NCBI GenBank assembly: GCA_019348475.1
Contig: JAHWJJ010000128.1
Coordinates: 1-10,088 of the forward strand
Source: Gemmatimonadota bacterium
Lineage (GTDB): Bacteria; Gemmatimonadota; Gemmatimonadetes; Longimicrobiales; Longimicrobiaceae
Length of the DNA: 10,088 nucleotides
Direction: 5' to 3'
This document shows positions 5,669 through 10,088 of this stretch, one piece after another; the first letter of the stretch is position 1, and every line of letters begins with the position of its first letter. The notes beneath the pieces are model-generated. The model was given only the letters and a program-made list of their open reading frames with translations, ran no database searches and was not told the DNA's origin. A program made the position numbers and the translations under genes.

Positions 5669-7457
5669 GACGGCCGTCACCACGTTCCTGGACCGCGTCC
5701 GCGCGGACGGCGGCCGGCCGGCGCTGCGCGTGCTGGCCGCCGGCGGCGCCGCGCGCGACCAGGTGTGGACGTGGCGCGAGTGGGCGGAGCTCTCGCGGGC
5801 CTTCGCCGCCGCGCTGGTGGCCGCGGGGCTGCGCCCCGGCGAACACGTGGCGGTGCTGGCGGGGAACGGGGTGGAGTGGCCGGTGGCCGACCTGGGGGTG
5901 ATGATGGCGGGCGGCGTCTCCGTCGGCGTCTACCCCACCAGCGCGCCGGGGCAGGTGCGGCAGGTGCTGGCGGACTGCGGCGCCGTGGCCGTCGTCGTCG
6001 ACACCGCCGCGCAGCTGGAGAAGGTGCGCGCCGTCCGCCCCCACGTCCCCGCGCTGCGCACCGTCGTCGCCACGGAGGCGGACGGGGAGATGGACGTGCT
6101 CTCCTGGGCGGAGTGGATCGCCTCCGGCTCCGCGGCGCTGGCGGCGGTCCCGCAGATCGGCCACGAGCTGGCGGCGCGGACGAACGGCGCGGGGGCGGAC
6201 GACACCGCGCTCCTCATCTACACCTCCGGCTCCACCGGCGAGCCCAGGGGCGCCGCCATCTCGCACCGCTCGCTGCTGGCCTCGGCCGCCTCCATCCGCG
6301 ACACGCTGGGGCTTCGCCACGGCGACACCGCCCTCTCGTTTCTCCCCTTCTGCCACGCCGCGGAGCGCATCTTCGGGCTCCACACCCGCATCGTGGTGGG
6401 GATGCAGGCGGGGCTGGTGGCGGACCACAACCGCGTGTGGCAGGCGGCGCAGGCCTTCCGCCCCACCCTCTTCGGCGGGCTCCCGCGCTTCTACGAGAAG
6501 GCGGCGGAGGCGCTGCAGGGCGAGCAGGCGGCGGCCGAGGGGGCGGAGCGCGCGCGGTGGGAGCGGACGCTGGAGCTGGGGCGCGAGCGCTCGCGCCTGG
6601 TGCGCGCGGGCAAGCCCGTTCCCGCCGTGCTGGAGGAGGAGTGGACGGCGGCCGGCGCGCCCCTGCTGGAGCGCGCGCGCGGCGTGTTCGGCGGGGCGCG
6701 GCTGGCGACCAGCGGGGGCGCGGCGCTCCCGGTGGACGTCAGCGAGTACCTGGACGCGCTGGGGATCACCGTCCTGGGGGGATACGGCCTGACCGAGCAC
6801 CTCTGCGCCGCCTTCAATCGCCCGCACCGCTACGCCTTCGACACCGCCGGTCCGCCGATGGTGGGGACGGAGCTGCGGATCGCGGCGGACGGCGAGATCC
6901 TCATCCGCCGCAACGCCCTTACCTTCTCCGGCTACCACGGCCGGCCGGACGACACGCGCGACGCCTTCAGCGCGGACGGGCAGTGGCTGCGCACGGGCGA
7001 CCTGGGGTGCGTGGGCGCGGACGGCGCGCTGCGGGTGCAGGGGCGCAAGAAGGAGCTGATCGCCCTGAGCAACGGAAAGAAGATCGCCCCGCTCCCCATC
7101 GAGGCGGCGCTCACCGGCGACCCGTGGATTCACCAGGCCATGCTGTACGGCGAGGGGCGGCACTTCGTCAGCGCGCTCATCGTCCCCCGCCGGACGGCGC
7201 TGGAGGCGTGGGCGGGGACGCACGCGGCCGATCCCGACGACCCCGCCGTGGTGCACGACCCGCGGCTCTACCGCTCCGTGCAGGCGGCCGTGGACCGGGT
7301 GAACGCCGGGCTCTCCAACCCGGAGCGGGTGCGCCGCTTCGCGCTGCTGCACCTCCCCTTCGACGGCGACGACCTGACGCCCACGCTCAAGCTGCGCCGC
7401 ACGGCCATCGCCGAACGGCACCGCGAGCGGCTGGACGCCCTTTACCAGGAACCCTGA
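5661..7457 (+). CDS. long-chain fatty acyl-CoA synthetase (AMP-binding, FAA1-like)
   Basis: A 598-residue adenylate-forming enzyme that activates a carboxylate with ATP to an acyl-AMP and then to acyl-CoA. Motifs in order: P-loop YTSGSTGEPRGA (187-198), LPFCHAAER (228-236, typical of the long-chain FAA1 branch), GGYGLTEH (373-380), WLRTGDLG (442-449, ribose-binding Asp447), GRKKELIALSNGKKIAP (461-477), and a C-terminal PTLKLRR (574-580) with the catalytic Lys577. Length suits long-chain synthetases (about 600). The usual PKG after the P-loop is PRG (Arg196), a conservative change. No signal peptide; probably cytosolic or peripheral on the membrane. ATG at 5661 follows GGGGGG (5648-5653) and overlaps the KAS III-like stop by 8 nt, indicating coupled translation. 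It probably supplies acyl-CoA to the KAS III-like partner; exact chain length is unknown. Confidence 0.93.
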   Translation: MAETAVTTFLDRVRADGGRPALRVLAAGGAARDQVWTWREWAELSRAFAAALVAAGLRPGEHVAVLAGNGVEWPVADLGVMMAGGVSVGVYPTSAPGQVRQVLADCGAVAVVVDTAAQLEKVRAVRPHVPALRTVVATEADGEMDVLSWAEWIASGSAALAAVPQIGHELAARTNGAGADDTALLIYTSGSTGEPRGAAISHRSLLASAASIRDTLGLRHGDTALSFLPFCHAAERIFGLHTRIVVGMQAGLVADHNRVWQAAQAFRPTLFGGLPRFYEKAAEALQGEQAAAEGAERARWERTLELGRERSRLVRAGKPVPAVLEEEWTAAGAPLLERARGVFGGARLATSGGAALPVDVSEYLDALGITVLGGYGLTEHLCAAFNRPHRYAFDTAGPPMVGTELRIAADGEILIRRNALTFSGYHGRPDDTRDAFSADGQWLRTGDLGCVGADGALRVQGRKKELIALSNGKKIAPLPIEAALTGDPWIHQAMLYGEGRHFVSALIVPRRTALEAWAGTHAADPDDPAVVHDPRLYRSVQAAVDRVNAGLSNPERVRRFALLHLPFDGDDLTPTLKLRRTAIAERHRERLDALYQEP

Positions 7458-7969
7458 TGGCGCGACGCAACTCCCTTCTGGCCCTGTTCGCGGGGACGCT
7501 GGCCTGCGCGGCGGCGTACGCATCCGCCTTCCTGCCCGGCGATCCGCCGTCCTGGTCGCCGTGGGCGCTGGGGATCGGCACGGCGGTGGTAATGGTGTCC
7601 GCGTCGGCGCTGGGCGCGGCCCGCGCGGACACGGGCATCGGGCGGCTGAAGCTCCCCTTCGCCATCGTGTTCCTGATCGTGGCCGGCGGGTTGGCGGCCG
7701 CGCTCTCCATGCCCGCGCCGGATGCGGCGGATCCCGCCCTCTTCCTGGGCCTGCCGGCGGGCGCCGCCGTCGTGCTGCTGGGGATCGGGCTGCTGCCGCT
7801 GCTCGTGCTCCCCATCGCCTACGCGCTCACCTTCGAGGAGATGACGCTGAGCGAGGCCGACCTGGCGCGCGTTCGCGAGGCCGCCCGCGCCTGGCAGGCC
7901 GCGCAGCGGGCGCCGGCGGCGCACTCCGCGGCGTCCCCCGCGCCGGAGCCGGCGGAGGTGGTGGCGTGA
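7457..7969 (+). CDS. small four-helix membrane protein of unknown function
   Basis: I do not recognise this 170-residue protein. Four hydrophobic segments (about 6-27, 36-56, 65-84 and 101-126) predict four membrane helices. The first could instead be a signal anchor. A charged segment follows (FEEMTLSEADLARVREAARA, 126-145), which may form an amphipathic helix, then an Ala/Pro-rich tail (149-170). Start and stop overlap both neighbours by one base (TGATG at 7455-7459 and 7967-7971), so it is almost certainly real and translated in step with them. Its place directly before a sodium:solute symporter recalls the small membrane proteins that precede some SSS transporters (such as DUF485 before acetate permease), but I see no DUF485 signature. 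An accessory or assembly role for the transporter is inferred from context only. Confidence 0.8.
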   Translation: MARRNSLLALFAGTLACAAAYASAFLPGDPPSWSPWALGIGTAVVMVSASALGAARADTGIGRLKLPFAIVFLIVAGGLAAALSMPAPDAADPALFLGLPAGAAVVLLGIGLLPLLVLPIAYALTFEEMTLSEADLARVREAARAWQAAQRAPAAHSAASPAPEPAEVVA

Positions 7970-9477
7970 TGGCGCTGGGGATGATGCAGACGGGCGACCT
8001 GCCGCGCCTGGCGCAGCCCACCATCGTGGCGGTGGCGGTGGTGTATTTCGCCATCGTGGCGGCGATCGGCGTGTGGGCCACGCGCAGGACGAAGACGGCG
8101 AGCGACTTCTTCGTCGCGGGCGAGGGGATCGGCCTGGCCGCGCTGACGCTGGCCGCCATGAGCGCCACCCTCTCCGGCTTCGCCTTCATCGGCGGTCCGG
8201 GGCTGGTGTACGCGGCCGGACTGGGGGCGATGTTCCTGATCCTCCCCGCCTCCGTCACCTCGTCCATGACCAGCTGGGCGCTCGCGAAGCGGATGCGGCT
8301 GCTGGGTGAGGTGCGGGGGCTGATCACGGTGCCGGACGCCATCGGCGCGCGCTACCGCTCGCCCGCGGCGCAGGGGCTGTCGGCGGTCGCCATCCTGATC
8401 GCCGTCATCGGCTACATGGCGACGAACATCCTGGCGCTGGGGCTGGTGATCCGCGCCATCTTCGGCACGGACCTGACGCTGGCCGTGTGGATCGGGATGG
8501 CGATCGTGCTGGGCTACTCGGTGGCGGGCGGCATCCTGGCCGGCGTCTACACCGACGTCTTCCAGGGCTCGCTGATGGCGGTGGCCTCCGTGCTCGTCTT
8601 CGTCTACACGCTCAAGGTGGGCGGGGGGATGGCCGGGATCTCGACGACGATCCTGGAGAACGACGCGGCGTTCATGGGGCCGTTCGGCAAGATGGGCGCG
8701 GTGGCGGCGCTGTCGCTGTTCTTCGTTTTCGGCGTGGGGTCGATGGGGCAGCCGCACGTGATCCACAAGTTCTACATGCTGCGCGACCCGCGGAAGCTGA
8801 AGTGGTATCCGCTGCTGGTGACGGCGGCGCTGCTGGTGACGATGCTCCTGTACTTCGGGGTGGGGGTGGCGGTCAAGGCGCTGGTGGCCGGCGGGCAGAT
8901 GCAGCCGCTGGCCACGGCGGACGACGCGACGCCGCTCTTTCTGCTCCGCTACACCCCCGTGCTGCTGGCCGGCCTGGTCTTCAGCGGCGTGGCCGCGGCG
9001 ATCATGAGCACCGTCAACAGCTTCATGAACATCGGGGCGGCGGCCATCACGCACGACCTGCCGGTGGCGTTCGGGCGCCGCGTGGGGAACGAGCTGCTGT
9101 GGGGGCGCATCTCCACCGTCGTCATCTCCGTCGCCGCCGCCTTCCTGGCGCTGCTCCCCGGCGCGCTGGTGGCGTTCCTGGGGATCTTCGGCTGGGGGCT
9201 GTTCGCCTCCACGCTGGTCCCGGCGCTGGCCATCGGGCTGAACTGGGAGGGCGCGACGAAGGAAGGCGCCGTCGCGTCGATCGGCACCGGGCTGGTGATC
9301 ACGCTGGCCTTCGAGACGCTGGCGTACTTCAACGCCTACCGCTTTCCCACCGGCGTGACGGTGAGCGGGCTGTCGCTGGTGCTGTCGATCCTGGTGTTCT
9401 TTGCCGTCTCGTGGATGACGCGCGAGCGGGCGGCGGCGCAGCTGGACGGCGACGTGAAGCTGGTGATGTCGGTTTGA
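7969..9477 (+). CDS. sodium:solute symporter (SSS family) permease
   Basis: A 502-residue polytopic membrane protein with about 13 predicted helices, the usual SSS layout and length. Family landmarks are YFAIVAAIGVWATRRTKTASDFFVAGEGIG (26-55; helix 1 and the following loop), SATLSGFAFIGGPGLVYAAG (65-84), GGILAGVYTDVFQGSLM (187-203), GQPHVIHKFYMLRD (260-273) and SGVAAAIMSTVNSFMNIGAA (339-358), which resembles the PutP segment forming the second sodium site. Members use the sodium gradient to import proline, sugars, pantothenate or short carboxylates. The linked acyl-CoA synthetase suggests a monocarboxylate or fatty acid, by inference. ATG at 7969 overlaps the preceding stop (TGATG); a second ATG at 7981 is possible. 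It is the last gene of the overlapping set. Confidence 0.92.
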   Translation: MALGMMQTGDLPRLAQPTIVAVAVVYFAIVAAIGVWATRRTKTASDFFVAGEGIGLAALTLAAMSATLSGFAFIGGPGLVYAAGLGAMFLILPASVTSSMTSWALAKRMRLLGEVRGLITVPDAIGARYRSPAAQGLSAVAILIAVIGYMATNILALGLVIRAIFGTDLTLAVWIGMAIVLGYSVAGGILAGVYTDVFQGSLMAVASVLVFVYTLKVGGGMAGISTTILENDAAFMGPFGKMGAVAALSLFFVFGVGSMGQPHVIHKFYMLRDPRKLKWYPLLVTAALLVTMLLYFGVGVAVKALVAGGQMQPLATADDATPLFLLRYTPVLLAGLVFSGVAAAIMSTVNSFMNIGAAAITHDLPVAFGRRVGNELLWGRISTVVISVAAAFLALLPGALVAFLGIFGWGLFASTLVPALAIGLNWEGATKEGAVASIGTGLVITLAFETLAYFNAYRFPTGVTVSGLSLVLSILVFFAVSWMTRERAAAQLDGDVKLVMSV

Positions 9478-9517
9478 GGGAGAAAAGAAGTGCCTAGTGA
9501 GGGAGAAAAGAAGTGCC
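9475..9517. repeat. 20-bp direct repeat at the symporter stop codon
   Basis: The same 20 bases occur at 9475-9494 and 9498-9517, beginning TGAGGGAG and ending AAGTGCC. The first copy includes the symporter's TGA stop. They look like a local tandem duplication with a 23-bp period. Confidence 0.85.
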
Positions 9518-9604
9518 GAGTGCCAAGTATCAAGTGCCAAGGAACTGCGAGGATTTCGCTGAGCACCAAGCACTAAGCACCAGGCACCAGGCACTAGGCA
9601 CTAG
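9511..9604. repeat. heptamer arrays in opposite orientations, potential large hairpin
   Basis: Four heptamers of the form RAGTGCC (9511-9538, one degenerate as AAGTATC) face six of the form GCACYAR (9563-9604), which is the same unit on the other strand, across a 24-bp spacer. AGTGCCTAGTG (9490-9500) is also an exact reverse complement of CACTAGGCACT (9592-9602). A transcript could fold into a long imperfect stem, possibly acting as a terminator or attenuator between the symporter and hydratase genes. There is no T-run. CTTGAACCT is repeated just after (9608-9616 and 9622-9630). Confidence 0.85.
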
Positions 9605-9644
9605 GCCCTTGAACCTGGGCACTTGAACCTCCACTCCGCGGCAG

Positions 9645-10046
9645 ATGGCACAGCAGGAACTCGAAATCGGGCAGACGGCGGACTTCACCAAGACCGTCAC
9701 CGAGGCGGACGTGGTGCTGTTCGCGGGGATCACGGGAGACCTGAACCCGGCGCACGTGGACCAGGTGTGGGCCGACGCCAGCCGCTTTGGCGGGCGCATC
9801 GCGCACGGGATGCTGTCCGCGTCGTTCATCAGCACCGTGCTGGCGATGAAGATGCCCGGGCCCGGCACCATCTACCTGTCGCAGAACCTGCGCTTTACCG
9901 GCCCGGTGAAGATCGGCGACACGGTCACGGCCCGCGTGGAGGTGGCCGAGGTGATGCCCAAACGCCGCGTGCGCCTGCTGACCACCGTCACGCGCCACGA
10001 CGGCACGCAGGTGATCGACGGCGAGGCGGTGGTGATCGCGCCGTAG
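9645..10046 (+). CDS. MaoC-like (R)-specific enoyl-CoA hydratase (PhaJ-like)
   Basis: A 133-residue single hot-dog-fold protein, the standard length for PhaJ-type hydratases. The hydratase-2 motif reads ITGDLNPAHVD (29-39), with the catalytic pair Asp32 and His37 spaced as in Aeromonas PhaJ, followed by GGRIAHGMLSASF (49-61). These enzymes add water reversibly to trans-2-enoyl-CoA to give (R)-3-hydroxyacyl-CoA, feeding polyhydroxyalkanoate or other lipid synthesis, and act as dimers in the cytosol. Proximity to the acyl-CoA synthetase and KAS III-like genes fits acyl-CoA metabolism. The 167-bp repeat-filled gap after the symporter leaves cotranscription open. The ATG at 9645 begins where the family does, but no Shine-Dalgarno is visible. 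Some family members act on acyl-ACP instead. Confidence 0.92.
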   Translation: MAQQELEIGQTADFTKTVTEADVVLFAGITGDLNPAHVDQVWADASRFGGRIAHGMLSASFISTVLAMKMPGPGTIYLSQNLRFTGPVKIGDTVTARVEVAEVMPKRRVRLLTTVTRHDGTQVIDGEAVVIAP

Positions 10047-10078
10047 GAAAGTGCGTGAGTGCGTTGGTGCGGGAGTGA
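10046..10078. repeat. degenerate octamer array, inverted relative to 4572-4648
   Basis: Just after the hydratase stop codon the sequence shows an 8-bp period of GTGCGNNN type (GTGCGTGA, GTGCGTTG, GTGCGGGA, GTGAGG). AGTGCGTGAGTGCG (10050-10063) is the exact reverse complement of 14 bases in the array before the KAS III-like gene (4619-4632). Confidence 0.75.
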
Positions 10079-10088
10079 GGAGTCCGCG

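Noticed and set aside
4649..7457. OleABCD-type olefin biosynthesis cluster (KAS III-like plus AMP-binding enzyme)
   Set aside because: The KAS III homologue lacks OleA's His and Asn, there is no OleD-type reductase, the nearest alpha/beta hydrolase gene is divergent and 2.6 kb away, and the ligase is FAA1-like.
7819..9594. Long minus-strand open frame opposite the symporter gene
   Set aside because: Its product is His/Arg/Gln-rich low complexity, while the plus strand carries an unmistakable SSS permease.

Overview
The window is a very GC-rich bacterial chromosome segment with densely packed genes and strong G/C preference at third codon positions. Its intergenic gaps carry unusual tandem 7-8 bp repeats and a REP-like palindrome. 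This style fits a soil Gemmatimonadota of the Longimicrobium type, but that is an impression: there is no rRNA or other marker gene to confirm it.

Left part (1-2940). A DUF1622 membrane protein gene (+) converges on a minus-strand pair: an epoxide-hydrolase-like alpha/beta hydrolase followed by a small polyprenol/phytol/dolichol-kinase-like membrane enzyme. A METTL21-like (Methyltransf_16) methyltransferase gene is divergent from the hydrolase across a 202-bp gap.

Middle (2941-4648). About 450 bp hold no convincing gene. They end in a TTCACCCG octamer array and a perfect 22-bp AT-rich palindrome lying 6 bp before the start of a LacI-family repressor, a good candidate autoregulatory operator. 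After lacI come a GGGAATA heptamer array, a 12-bp-stem REP-like hairpin and a CACTTTCG/CACTCACG octamer array that runs directly into the next start codon.

Right part (4649-10046). Four genes overlap end to start (8, 1 and 1 nt) and look translationally coupled: a divergent FabH/KAS III-like enzyme, a long-chain fatty acyl-CoA synthetase, a small four-helix membrane protein of unknown function, and a sodium:solute symporter. After a gap with heptamer arrays in opposite orientations comes a MaoC/PhaJ-type (R)-enoyl-CoA hydratase. Together these suggest uptake and CoA activation of a carboxylate or fatty acid, then acyl transfer or acyl-CoA chemistry.

The most unusual protein is the KAS III homologue. 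It keeps the active-site Cys, but a gap-free alignment by eye puts Thr and Tyr where FabH has its catalytic His and Asn. The palindrome and the repeat arrays placed directly before three genes that lack a Shine-Dalgarno sequence also deserve a second look.
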